The notes under the pieces were generated by a model. The model saw nothing but the letters and a program-made list of their open reading frames with translations. It was not told where the DNA came from and made no database searches. Position numbers and translations under genes: made by a program. From the NCBI RefSeq assembly GCF_014641715.1, contig NZ_BMIG01000010.1, positions 62,001-126,000 of the forward strand: DNA of 64,000 nucleotides, read 5' to 3'. Of this stretch, positions 29,705 through 38,066 are shown piece by piece; position 1 is the stretch's first letter; every line of letters starts with the position of its first letter. Origin of the DNA: Polaromonas eurypsychrophila (GTDB lineage Bacteria; Pseudomonadota; Gammaproteobacteria; Burkholderiales; Burkholderiaceae_C).

Positions 29705-29721
29705 ATTCAAATTATTTGAAT
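29705..29721. promoter_or_regulatory. probable LysR operator between pirin and lysR genes
   Basis: ATTCAAAT-T-ATTTGAAT is a perfect 17-bp palindrome (8-bp arms, one central base) in the divergent intergenic region. LysR-type regulators usually bind AT-rich T-N11-A dyads in such a place, controlling both the neighbour and themselves. Confidence 0.6.
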
Positions 29722-29753
29722 TATCGACCTTCGGCAGTCGGTCCGTCCAAATC

Positions 29754-30755
29754 ATGCACAGCGTCCGCGATGTCCTGACCCCTGAAGCCCTCGGCTTGAT
29801 CGAGGCCGTGCACCGAACGGGTAGTCTGGCCGCCGCCGCGCGCGAGCTCGGCGTGGTGCCCAGCGCGCTCACCTACCGCGTGCGGCAAATGGAAGACGCA
29901 CTCGATGTGTTGCTGTTTGATCGCTCCTCGCGGCAGGCCCGGCTGACCGAAGCCGGCCACGAGTTGCTGCGCGAAGGCAACCGCTTGCTGATCGAGCTTG
30001 ACGCCGTGGCGCACCGGGTGAAACGGGTGGCGACCGGCTGGGAGCCGCAACTGACGATCACCGCCGACGGCGTCATTTCAAGCACCACGCTGTTTGAACT
30101 CTGCGAGGCTTTTTACGCCTTGAACCCACCGACCCGGCTGCGCATCCGTTCTGAAACGCTGTCAGGCACCTGGGAAACGCTGGTGGCGGGCCAGGCCGAT
30201 CTCGCCATTGGCTGCATCGTGGAAGTCACGCAGTCGCGCGGTATCCTGAACCGGCCCATGGGCGAGCTGCCCTTTGTGTTTGCCGTGGCACCGCATCACC
30301 CGCTGGCCGGCGAAAGCGGCAGCATCAGCGATGCCCAGCTTCAGCAGCACCGCGCAGTGGCTGTGGCTGACACCACCTTGCGCGGCGCCGGCATCAGCGT
30401 CGGCCTGCTGGGTGGCCAGGACGTGCTGACCGTGCCCACCATGCAATACAAGCTCGAAGCTCAGCTGCGCGGCATCGGTTGTGGCTTTTTGCCGGAATGC
30501 CTGGCCCGGCCTTACCTGAGTACCGGTCGCCTGGTGGCCAAGACGGTAGACCGGCCGCGCCGCGCTATGGCCATGAGTTACGCCTGGCGCGGCCACAGCG
30601 CTACAGCCGCAACCATGCCTGCAAAAAAAGGCGCAAAAATTGGCACCCAGCCCGCACCGGCGGCGGCCAATGGCCGCGCCTTGAACTGGTGGCTGGAGCA
30701 GCTGGCCAGGCCGACGACGCAACTGGCATTGCTGGAGCGCCACCACAGCGTGTAG
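29754..30755 (+). CDS. LysR family transcriptional regulator
   Basis: 333 residues from ATG 29754; a start at 29694 would put the palindromic operator inside the gene, so I reject it. The helix-turn-helix reads GSLAAAARELGVVPSALTYR, followed by VRQMEDALDVLLFDRSSRQA, and the C-terminal effector domain begins near residue 90. The tail has a Lys/Ala-rich linker (PAKKGAKIGTQPAPAAANGR) beyond the usual fold. Divergent from pirin, so it likely controls the pirin-doxX-quinone reductase-osmC group; the inducer is unknown. Confidence 0.9.
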   Translation: MHSVRDVLTPEALGLIEAVHRTGSLAAAARELGVVPSALTYRVRQMEDALDVLLFDRSSRQARLTEAGHELLREGNRLLIELDAVAHRVKRVATGWEPQLTITADGVISSTTLFELCEAFYALNPPTRLRIRSETLSGTWETLVAGQADLAIGCIVEVTQSRGILNRPMGELPFVFAVAPHHPLAGESGSISDAQLQQHRAVAVADTTLRGAGISVGLLGGQDVLTVPTMQYKLEAQLRGIGCGFLPECLARPYLSTGRLVAKTVDRPRRAMAMSYAWRGHSATAATMPAKKGAKIGTQPAPAAANGRALNWWLEQLARPTTQLALLERHHSV

Positions 30756-30764
30756 AGTTCAGCC

Positions 30765-31859
30765 ATGACAGTCAAAACAAAACCCGGCAAAAAACCCTCC
30801 AAACCTCCCGCGGCCTCGTCCGCCCCCCGGCACTATGCCGTGGTGGGCGCCGGCATCGCCGGCATCAGTTGCGCACGCACGCTGATGCAGGCCGGTCACC
30901 GCGTCACGGTGTTTGAAAAAAGTCGCAGCCCCGGCGGGCGCATGGCGACCCGCCACACCGAGTTCGGCGACTTCGACCATGGCACGCAGTACTTCACAGT
31001 GCGCGATGCGCGTTTCGAAAAAGCCCTGGCCACCAGTGCCGGTCTGGTACGGCCCTGGAGCGCCAACACCGTGCGCATTCTCGATGAGGCCGGCCGCGTG
31101 GTGGCGTCCTCGCTGCCGCCCAAGGAGGCGCACTGGGTGCCAACGCCTGGCATGAACGCGCTGGTCAAACAATGGGCCCAGCCGCTGGCGGCCGCCGACG
31201 CGCTGGTTCTGGAAACCCATGTGATCCGCATGGAAGTAGACAAGCTGCATCCGGAGCGCTGGCAACTGCAGACCGAAGGCCCCGGCGCGCGCCCCCTGGT
31301 GTATTCGGGTTTCGATGCGGTGATCCTGGCTCTACCCTCGCCGCAGGCGCATGCACTGCTGTTGAGCTCGCAACAGGGCAAGGCCCTGATGCCGGCGCTC
31401 GCGGACGTCAGCATCGCCCCCTGCTGGACCCTGATGCTGGCTTTTCCGCAAGCTCTGCAGCCGACGCTGCCGCACCTGGGCCCGCAGTGGAACGCCGCGC
31501 GCAGCACGCATCACCGCATTGCCTGGCTGGCACGGGAGTCGTCCAAGCCCGGCCGCAGTGCGATCGAACGCTGGACCGTTCAGGCCAGCCCCGAGTGGTC
31601 CGAACGCCACCTCGAGGATGACGACGAACGCGTCAAGGCCAAACTGCTCAAGGCCTTCACCGAAGTCACCGGCATACGCGCACAACCGCCGCATGCCGCC
31701 GTGCACCGCTGGCGTTACGCCCAGACCACCGAGGTGCTGGGCAAGCCCTTTTTGTGGGACGCCAAATCCCGCATCGGTGCCTGCGGCGACTGGTGTACTG
31801 GCCACCGGGTTGAAGACGGTTTTGTCTCGGGACTGGAAATGGCCTTGAACATCTGCTAG
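30765..31859 (+). CDS. FAD-dependent oxidoreductase (amine oxidase/renalase-like)
   Basis: 364 residues. After about 20 basic residues comes the dinucleotide-binding motif [20 protein letters not shown], then [26 protein letters not shown], and the C-terminal FAD contact [20 protein letters not shown]. This pattern fits the renalase-like NAD(P)/FAD oxidoreductases common in Proteobacteria; the substrate is unknown. 10 bp separate it from lysR upstream, so they may be co-transcribed. Confidence 0.85.
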   Translation: MTVKTKPGKKPSKPPAASSAPRHYAVVGAGIAGISCARTLMQAGHRVTVFEKSRSPGGRMATRHTEFGDFDHGTQYFTVRDARFEKALATSAGLVRPWSANTVRILDEAGRVVASSLPPKEAHWVPTPGMNALVKQWAQPLAAADALVLETHVIRMEVDKLHPERWQLQTEGPGARPLVYSGFDAVILALPSPQAHALLLSSQQGKALMPALADVSIAPCWTLMLAFPQALQPTLPHLGPQWNAARSTHHRIAWLARESSKPGRSAIERWTVQASPEWSERHLEDDDERVKAKLLKAFTEVTGIRAQPPHAAVHRWRYAQTTEVLGKPFLWDAKSRIGACGDWCTGHRVEDGFVSGLEMALNIC

Positions 31860-31885
31860 CCAAGCTGAGGGGAAGGAATTGACGA

Positions 31886-31995
31886 GCGTGGAGGCTCCCT
31901 CTTCACCAGTCGGGGCCGCGGAACCGGCTTCGCCGGGCCGCAGGCGCAGCGCCCCCTCGGGGGGCAGTGAACCACACGAAGTGGGGAGCGTGGGA
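31886..31995 (+). repeat. family B interspersed repeat, copy 3
   Basis: Best-preserved copy: GCGTGGAGGCTCCCTCTTCA, GGGGCCGCGGAACCGGCTTC, GCAGGCGCAGCGCCCCCTCG and CACACGAAGTGGGGAGCGTG. An open frame runs through it into gluQRS; its terminal GTG (31990) is the proposed start. Confidence 0.75.
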
Positions 31996-32952
31996 GCTCA
32001 ATACGTCGGTCGGTTTGCCCCCTCCCCCACCGGGCCGCTGCATGCCGGCTCGCTGGTCGCGGCACTCGCGAGCTGGCTGGACGCGCGCGCCCACGGCGGT
32101 CAGTGGCTGGTACGCATCGAGGACATCGACACACCGCGCTGCGTAGCCGGTGCGGATGCCCTGATCCTGAAACAACTGGCCGCCTGCGGGCTGTTGTCCG
32201 ATGCCCCGCCGCTGTACCAGTCGCGGCGCGGCGCGGTCTACCAAGCCGCAATCGATGGACTGATTGCCAGGCAACGCGCCTATCCCTGCGGCTGCACGCG
32301 GCAGGACATTGCGCAGGCGCTGGCCGACGCCGGACAGCCCAAATCCCGCCATGGCGAACTGGTTTACCCCGGCACCTGCCGGCAGGGATTGCGGGGCCGC
32401 CCGACACGTGCCTGGCGATTTTTTACAGGAAATAACGTATCAAATAAGTCCTCAGCCCATATCAGACATGGGGAAAAAGCTATCGATTTTGTAGCAAATG
32501 ACGGCATGGGTTGGCAAGACCGGCGTCTCGGGTCGCAGCAGCAGGACGTGGCCCGCGCGGTTGGCGATTTCGTGCTGCAGCGCGCCGACCGTCTGTGGGC
32601 CTACCAGCTCGCCGTTGTGGTGGACGATGGCGCGCAAGGCATCAGCGACGTGGTGCGCGGCCAGGACCTGCTTGATAACACCGCGCGCCAGATCCTGCTG
32701 CAACGCGCGCTGGGATTGCCGACACCGCGCTACCTGCATGTACCGCTGGTGATGGCGGTCGACGGCGAAAAACTCTCCAAGCAAAATGGCGCACAGCCGC
32801 TGGACACCAGCAAACCGCTGGCCAGCCTGGTTGCTGCAGCGCAGGTACTGGGCCTGCAGGTGGCCGCTGAAGGCGAGCTGGCGGACTGGCTGGCTCAGGC
32901 GGTGCTGCAATGGGCGGCCCTGTACCCGCCGTCGGTCAGCACGCGCCCTTAA
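31990..32952 (+). CDS. gluQ: tRNA glutamyl-Q(34) synthetase GluQRS, with repeat inserted
   Basis: 320 residues from GTG 31990, just before the class I motif [20 protein letters not shown]; a TTG at 31879 would add 37 residues of translated family B repeat. Zinc cysteines (PCGCT and GTCRQ) and the KMSKS-like motif GEKLSKQNG are present. GluQRS attaches glutamate to queuosine at position 34 of tRNA-Asp. A family A repeat (32440-32496) lies in frame after RAWRFF, adding [20 protein letters not shown] where a short strand-turn is expected; the frame resumes at [20 protein letters not shown]. The fold may tolerate this as a loop. Confidence 0.88.
   Translation: MGAQYVGRFAPSPTGPLHAGSLVAALASWLDARAHGGQWLVRIEDIDTPRCVAGADALILKQLAACGLLSDAPPLYQSRRGAVYQAAIDGLIARQRAYPCGCTRQDIAQALADAGQPKSRHGELVYPGTCRQGLRGRPTRAWRFFTGNNVSNKSSAHIRHGEKAIDFVANDGMGWQDRRLGSQQQDVARAVGDFVLQRADRLWAYQLAVVVDDGAQGISDVVRGQDLLDNTARQILLQRALGLPTPRYLHVPLVMAVDGEKLSKQNGAQPLDTSKPLASLVAAAQVLGLQVAAEGELADWLAQAVLQWAALYPPSVSTRP
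32440..32496 (-). repeat. family A repeat, copy 3, inside gluQ (reverse orientation)
   Basis: The reverse complement reads GCTACAAAATCGATAGC, then CCCCATGTCTGATATGGGCTGAGG, matching arm and stem of the family. Length and position keep the gluQ frame open. Confidence 0.75.
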
Positions 32953-32962
32953 AATCACACCT

Positions 32963-33712
32963 GTGACTGAAACAACACGCCCCGGCGACACATCCCCTCC
33001 AGCGACAGATGCAACGGATGTCGCCCACCACCGCAGCATCCGCAGCTTTGTACGCCGCACCGGGCGCACCACCATCGGACAGGCCAAAGCCTTTGAGGAC
33101 GTGGGACCAGCCTACCTGTTGCCCTACGCGCCCGAGGCCATGCACTTTACGGCAGTGTATGGACGCACGGCGCCCACCATCCTCGAAATCGGCTTTGGCA
33201 TGGGCGAGGCCACGGCCCACATCGCCGCGCTGATGCCTTCGACAAACTTTCTGTGCTGCGAGGTCCACACACCGGGCGTGGGCGCGCTGCTCAAACGCAT
33301 CAGCGAGCAGGGCCTGAGCAACATCCGCATCGTCCAGCACGACGCCGTGGAAGTGTTGCAGCACATGCTGGCGCCGCTGAGTCTGGATGGTGTGCACATC
33401 TTTTTCCCCGATCCCTGGCACAAGAAAAAACACAACAAACGCCGCCTGATCCAGCCGCCGCTGATTGCGCAACTGGTGACCCGGCTCAAACCCGGCGGCT
33501 ACCTTCACTGCGCGACCGACTGGCAACCCTATGCCGAGCAGATTCTGGAAGTACTCAGTGCCGAGCCGCTGCTCAAAAATACCGCCGGCACATCCGGCGA
33601 CGGCTACGCGTCCAAACCGCATTACCGTCCGCTCACCAAGTTTGAAAACCGCGGCATCAAGCTCGGGCACGGCGTCTGGGACCTGGTGTTTACGCGTGTC
33701 CAAGCCCCTTAA
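32963..33712 (+). CDS. trmB: tRNA (guanine-N7-)-methyltransferase
   Basis: 249 residues from GTG 32963, 10 bp after gluQ; upstream the frame is open only as antisense-free overlap of gluQ. SAM-binding [19 protein letters not shown], the motif [18 protein letters not shown] and the C-terminal [20 protein letters not shown] are diagnostic. It methylates G46 in tRNA variable loops. With gluQ and the RluA-type gene it forms a small RNA-modification run. Confidence 0.95.
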   Translation: MTETTRPGDTSPPATDATDVAHHRSIRSFVRRTGRTTIGQAKAFEDVGPAYLLPYAPEAMHFTAVYGRTAPTILEIGFGMGEATAHIAALMPSTNFLCCEVHTPGVGALLKRISEQGLSNIRIVQHDAVEVLQHMLAPLSLDGVHIFFPDPWHKKKHNKRRLIQPPLIAQLVTRLKPGGYLHCATDWQPYAEQILEVLSAEPLLKNTAGTSGDGYASKPHYRPLTKFENRGIKLGHGVWDLVFTRVQAP

Positions 33713-33741
33713 AACTGTAGAAGCCCAGGACCGTACGGCCG

Positions 33742-33936
33742 CGGGGGCTCTTTCTCCACCAGCAGGGGCCGCGGATCTGGCTTTGCCAGTGCGCAGGCGC
33801 AGCGCCCCCGAGGGGCTGGAGCCTGCGGCTCCAAACCTGCCTGCGCAGGTTTGGACAGGCGGCAGAAGCGAAGCCTCTGGCGAGCGGCGGCCTGCAAGGC
33901 CTCGCGCAGTTCGCGACGCGACAAGCGTGGAGGCTC
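33742..33936 (+). repeat. family B interspersed repeat, copy 4, compound
   Basis: The first half (to about 33825) matches the unit at 31886 (CAGGGGCCGCGGATCTGG, GCGCAGGCGCAGCGCCCCCG). It is followed by extra hairpins (GGAGCC-TGC-GGCTCC, AAACCTGC-CTGC-GCAGGTTT) and a second AGCGTGGAGGCTC end. An open frame from inside trmB passes through it into the pseudouridine synthase gene. Confidence 0.65.
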
Positions 33937-34838
33937 ATAAATTCGGCGGCTTGCCAACACGCGATGGGGTGAGCCCGAGCTGTGTCAGCCTGCCCAGTGG
34001 CGACTGGTCCACCTTTACTGATTTTCTGGTCCAGCGTTTCCCCGAAATTTCGCGCGAAGTTTGGCTGCAGCGCATGGCGGCTGCTGAAGTTGTCGATGAG
34101 TTCGGGCAAGCCGTCACGCCGCAGCGCGCCTATCGTGGCCACATGCGGCTGTATTACTACCGCGCCTTGCCGCCAGAAACCCGTATCCCCTTCGACGAAA
34201 ATCTGCTGTTTCAGGACGAGCATCTGGTGGTGGTCGACAAGCCGCATTTTTTGCCAGTCACGCCTTCAGGCCACTACCTGCAGGAGACCTTGCTGGTGCG
34301 CCTGAAAAACCGGCTGGGCCTGAACGGCCTGAGCCCGATTCACCGCATCGACCGGGAAACCGCAGGCATCGTGCTGTTTTCAGTGAAGCCGCAGGAGCGC
34401 GCCGCCTACCAGGATCTGTTCCGCCAGCGCACCGTCGACAAGTTGTATGAAGCGATTGCGCCCTGGCGCACCGACATCAGCTTTCCGCGCGTGAGCCGCA
34501 GCCGCATCGTCGAAGGTCAGCCGTTTTTCCGCCAGGCCGAGGTGGACGGGCCGCCCAACAGCGAAACCCTGATCGAGCTGCTGGAGACGCGCGGCACGCT
34601 GGCGCGTTACAGCCTGAGCCCGGTCACCGGCAAAAAACACCAGTTGCGCGTGCACATGTATGCGCTGGGCCTGCCCATTGTCAACGACCGCGTCTACCCG
34701 CCGCTGGACCCGACGCCCGAGGACGACTATCGCTTCCCGCTGCAATTGCTCGCGCAGGCCATCAGCTTTGACGACCCGTTCACTAGCGAGCGCCGGCAGT
34801 TCAGCAGCCGGCGAAAACTGGATTTTCCGGAACCTTAA
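33927..34838 (+). CDS. RluA-family pseudouridine synthase
   Basis: 303 residues from GTG 33927, which lies in the end of the family B repeat; TTG 33951 and GTG 33969 are other candidates, as homologues begin near LPTRDGVSPSCV. The catalytic Asp is in SPIHRIDRETAGIVLF; ENLLFQDEHLVVVDKPHFLP and KKHQLRVHMYALGLPI are typical. The TruA/RluA-type enzymes isomerise specific uridines in rRNA or tRNA; the target is not predictable here. The end overlaps the convergent gene by 4 bp. Confidence 0.88.
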   Translation: MEAHKFGGLPTRDGVSPSCVSLPSGDWSTFTDFLVQRFPEISREVWLQRMAAAEVVDEFGQAVTPQRAYRGHMRLYYYRALPPETRIPFDENLLFQDEHLVVVDKPHFLPVTPSGHYLQETLLVRLKNRLGLNGLSPIHRIDRETAGIVLFSVKPQERAAYQDLFRQRTVDKLYEAIAPWRTDISFPRVSRSRIVEGQPFFRQAEVDGPPNSETLIELLETRGTLARYSLSPVTGKKHQLRVHMYALGLPIVNDRVYPPLDPTPEDDYRFPLQLLAQAISFDDPFTSERRQFSSRRKLDFPEP

Positions 34839-35950
34839 ATCCGGACTTCCTTAGCTGTGATCTGGTATTTGAAATCGTCAGGCGCGTAAGAGTCAAAGCG
34901 ACCGCCCGCGTCTTCGGCCACGGGGTACATGAAGAAGCCCAGTTTTTCGAGTTTCGAATTCGGAAGCGCTAGATCGTGCGCCGTGTTGTAGGCCATCCAG
35001 TTGCCTTCCCAGCCACCGAACAGCGCCTTGTTGACCGGTGCGACCACCGGGTTGGTGGTGTTCTTGATCCAGTCGGCGGTTTCCAGGCGCATCACCTTGG
35101 CCACGTCGGCCGGGTCCATCGCCACCCAGCCATAGCCCTTGAGGAACACTTCCGAGCGGCAATGCTGCGCGCCCTTGAGGCTGGCCGGGTTGCCGCTGAG
35201 TTCCTTGTAGCCGAAAGCAGAGGGCACCAGGCGAATGCCATAAACATCGCGCGCCGGGATGCCGACTGAGCGGCACAGACCAACAAACAGCGCGTTCAGG
35301 TCGGCGCATTTTCCGCCAAGGTTGCCGGTCTCCAGCATGGTCTTGATGTCGCCTTCGCCGCAGCCGCGCACCTTGGGGTCGCGATAGGTATTGGCGACAA
35401 TCCAGTCATAAATTTTTTGCGTTTTTTCAACATCGGTTCTGGCATTGCCGATGGCTTGCTGTGCTGTTGTTCGCACGATGCCGTCAGTGGGTAAAAATTT
35501 TGTCGGTCGGGTGAAAAAACGCAGCGTGTCGGCGTCTTCACGCACGGCGGTTTTTTTCGACCAGTCGACGGCGCGGCCCTGGGTCTGCACGCGGCTGGTC
35601 AACTCGACAAAGGGCTGAGGCTGGCCGGCAGGAAATTCGGCATACAGCATCTTGGCGCCGTCCACCCCGTCGTCGGTCAAGTCGGTTTTGCCGTTGCTGG
35701 AAAAACTGCTGCCCTGCGAGCGCTGGTAGTCGCTGTTGACCGAAGGAATCGGCAACCAGACCTTGCTCACGCCCTGGGGCTTGAGGATGTCCACGCGCGT
35801 CGTGACCTCGAAGGTGCGCCAGGCGCCGCTTTGTGGCGCAAAGTTGCTGCGGGCAGGTGCTGGCGCCTGCGCGAAGTTGACGGCGGGCAATGCGGCAGCC
35901 ATCGCGGCTGCAGCCGTATTTTTGAGGAAGGTACGGCGAACGGTGGTCAT
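34835..35950 (-). CDS. exported transglutaminase-fold protein
   Basis: 371 residues with a twin-arginine-like leader (TTVRRTFLKNTAAAAMAAAL), so probably periplasmic or secreted folded. A transglutaminase core follows: the triad appears as Cys215 in LGGKCADLNALFVGL, His263 in GAQHCRSEVFL and Asp279 in WVAMDPADV. Bacterial members act as proteases, peptidases or cross-linkers; the substrate is unknown. It is divergent (246 bp) from a second, unrelated transglutaminase-type gene at 36197. Confidence 0.87.
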   Translation of the reverse strand: MTTVRRTFLKNTAAAAMAAALPAVNFAQAPAPARSNFAPQSGAWRTFEVTTRVDILKPQGVSKVWLPIPSVNSDYQRSQGSSFSSNGKTDLTDDGVDGAKMLYAEFPAGQPQPFVELTSRVQTQGRAVDWSKKTAVREDADTLRFFTRPTKFLPTDGIVRTTAQQAIGNARTDVEKTQKIYDWIVANTYRDPKVRGCGEGDIKTMLETGNLGGKCADLNALFVGLCRSVGIPARDVYGIRLVPSAFGYKELSGNPASLKGAQHCRSEVFLKGYGWVAMDPADVAKVMRLETADWIKNTTNPVVAPVNKALFGGWEGNWMAYNTAHDLALPNSKLEKLGFFMYPVAEDAGGRFDSYAPDDFKYQITAKEVRI

Positions 35951-36196
35951 GAAAGGATCTCCGGGATGGTGGTTGTGCGACGTGACCGGGCAAGTGAAGA
36001 TGCGCCGGAATGTCAGCGCAATTATGGCCGGAGTCAGCGTACCTCGTGGCTAGCGCGTCTGGCCATACACGCCCTTCATGACGCGGGTTAGTCCCTAGAA
36101 AAAAAGCCTGGGTTATATTTATTCGGCAAACAAAAAAATCAGGGCCCTGGCTGCCTGCAACAACAACGGGACAACCGGCCAGAGGAGGCCGAGAGC

Positions 36197-37354
36197 ATGA
36201 ACGAATCGGGCAAGCCAACAAAGCCGCCGGGAGGGGTGCTGATCAGGCAGGTGGGCACTGATGGCGCTGCATGGGTGCGGCAGACCGTGCTGACACGGCT
36301 TGAGGCGCTGGATCTTGCGCACCTCGTTCTGGCCGACGCAGGCGCCGACGCCCGCAGCAGTTTTATACGGCTCAGCCTGGACGCAGGCCACGCCGCCTGG
36401 GCGACCGGTCACGACACCTTGGCCTTGTCCGCCAGCCTGCAACTCGACCCGCAAGAGGAGTTGGCAGACCTCACGCGCGAAATCGTGCTGTCTCTGCTCA
36501 TGGCGCCTGTTGCGGTGGAGTTTCCGAGCGCGGACGAACTGGTATCCGCCGTGCATATCCGGCGCAACATCGTGCAGGCCGCCCGCAAAACCACGCTGGC
36601 TTTTCATACCAGCCAGGCCGAGCGACCCGAGGACTGCTGGACCTACAAGGAAGACTGCGGCTTTGTCATCTTGCCCGGTGTTTCGCTCACAGTTGCGCTG
36701 GCCAAGGCCACGCAGCCGGAGGTGTCGGGCAGGCTGTATTCGTTTTCCTGCTATCGCGCCACCGAGTACGTGATTTTGCTGGGTATCGCGCAGGAACTGG
36801 CGCATTGCCATCCGGATCTTTTCCGGCGCTTGCAAAGCTTTTGGGCGGTGCGACCCGTCATGTCGGGTGAGTTCCACGAGGTTTTTTTGCGGGAACAGGG
36901 CACCATGGAGGCGCCACTGCCGCCACGTTATTACGTGCCGGGAGACCGGGTGTGGTTTCGCAATCCTGACGAAGCGTCCTCGGAAGCCTCGGGCTACGAA
37001 GGCTCCTGGGTCATCTACCTGGGCGCGGGCCTGTTCAGCAATTTCTGGAAGTGGCATCAGCCCTACACGCTGGCCGACAAGTGCCTGGAAATTTACCACT
37101 GGCGCCATGCACTTTACATCGACGCCGACGGGCATGAGCGCGTCGACGAAACAAAGGTGGACAAACTGGTGGCCACCGCACAGCAAGACCCCGCCGAGGT
37201 CGAACGCATCCTGGCCCTGATGCAGCGCTACCGCGAGCCGCGCGGCATCTACGTGGACGGCGGTTGTCTGGACACCACGCGCGAGTTTGCGCGCTGGGTA
37301 CACCCCGCAACCACGGACATCGTGCTTCCCCCGACTTCAGGCCACATTCAGTAG
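36197..37354 (+). CDS. Bacillus Tgl-like transglutaminase homologue
   Basis: 385 residues; SD AGAGGAGG at good spacing. From memory of B. subtilis spore-coat Tgl (about 245 aa), blocks line up: EFPSADELVSAVHIRRNIVQ, AARKT, the catalytic-cysteine region GRLYSFSCYRATEYVILL (Cys185) and YVPGDRVWFRNPD followed by YEGSWVIYLGAGLF. In Tgl, acidic residues next to the Cys and in the later block take part in catalysis; here both appear as Ser (184 and 270), so activity may differ. There are extra N-terminal (about 100) and C-terminal (about 85) regions and no signal peptide. The family call is from recalled alignment and should be treated as probable. Confidence 0.6.
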   Translation: MNESGKPTKPPGGVLIRQVGTDGAAWVRQTVLTRLEALDLAHLVLADAGADARSSFIRLSLDAGHAAWATGHDTLALSASLQLDPQEELADLTREIVLSLLMAPVAVEFPSADELVSAVHIRRNIVQAARKTTLAFHTSQAERPEDCWTYKEDCGFVILPGVSLTVALAKATQPEVSGRLYSFSCYRATEYVILLGIAQELAHCHPDLFRRLQSFWAVRPVMSGEFHEVFLREQGTMEAPLPPRYYVPGDRVWFRNPDEASSEASGYEGSWVIYLGAGLFSNFWKWHQPYTLADKCLEIYHWRHALYIDADGHERVDETKVDKLVATAQQDPAEVERILALMQRYREPRGIYVDGGCLDTTREFARWVHPATTDIVLPPTSGHIQ

Positions 37355-37899
37355 GCGAGCAGCGCGGCTATCAGCTGCGCGGCCGGAGCACCGGTCCAGT
37401 CCACCTCGCCCTGCACACGCTGGCGCGGCCGGCCCTGGCGGTCGATCAGCACCGTGGTCGGAAACACCTTGACACCCCAGGCGCCGGCGGTCTGGCCCTG
37501 CGAGTCCAGCAGCACGGGCAAGCTCAAACCGGTTGTCGCCGCAAACTGGATGGCGCGTCTCGGATGCTCCTTGTAGTTTAGCGCCAGCACCAGCAGCTTG
37601 TCGGGACCATACAGGTCGGCGATTTGCTGCAAGGTCGGCATTTCAGCACGACAGGGCTCACACCAACTGGCCCAGAAGTTAATCAGCACCGCGCGGCCCT
37701 TCAAATCAGCCAGACGCCAGGTTTTACCGGTGGTATCAAGCGTTTCAAAAACCGGCGTTGCCCCTTGCCACGGCGAAACGGTGTAACTGGCCTCGCCCGC
37801 CGCCATCGCGTCGCGCCACAGCATACAGGCGCCGCCTGCCAGCAGTGCGGCCTGTAATATCCGTCGCCGGGATTCAATGAAAGGTAAGTCTGGGGTCAT
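37348..37899 (-). CDS. TlpA-like thioredoxin family protein
   Basis: 183 residues from ATG 37899 (an upstream TTG at 37911 is less likely). N-terminal hydrophobic leader (ILQAALLAGGACMLW) suggests export or a membrane anchor. Thioredoxin fold with the active site NFWASWCEPCRAEMPTL and cis-Pro block KVFPTTVLIDRQG. The group reduces periplasmic disulfides, often for cytochrome c maturation. It overlaps the 3' end of the Tgl-like gene by 7 bp (convergent). Confidence 0.9.
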   Translation of the reverse strand: MTPDLPFIESRRRILQAALLAGGACMLWRDAMAAGEASYTVSPWQGATPVFETLDTTGKTWRLADLKGRAVLINFWASWCEPCRAEMPTLQQIADLYGPDKLLVLALNYKEHPRRAIQFAATTGLSLPVLLDSQGQTAGAWGVKVFPTTVLIDRQGRPRQRVQGEVDWTGAPAAQLIAALLAY

Positions 37900-38066
37900 G
37901 TTGACGACCAAGCGTATCAGGGTCGGGGTATCAGAGCAGGCTGCAGGGCCTCATGCCGCGAACAATCAACCCGCAATCCCCCGCTTGCATGCAAAGCGAA
38001 ACAGTCCTACAAAGGCAGTCGTCCGACTTCTTTTAAAGTCCTTTCACTCTATTTAAAAAATCCATT

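Noticed and set aside
29694..29753. Upstream start of the LysR regulator
   Set aside because: It lacks a ribosome site and would place the palindromic operator within the coding sequence.
33531..33926. N-terminal extension of the pseudouridine synthase
   Set aside because: It overlaps trmB in another frame and then runs through family B sequence.
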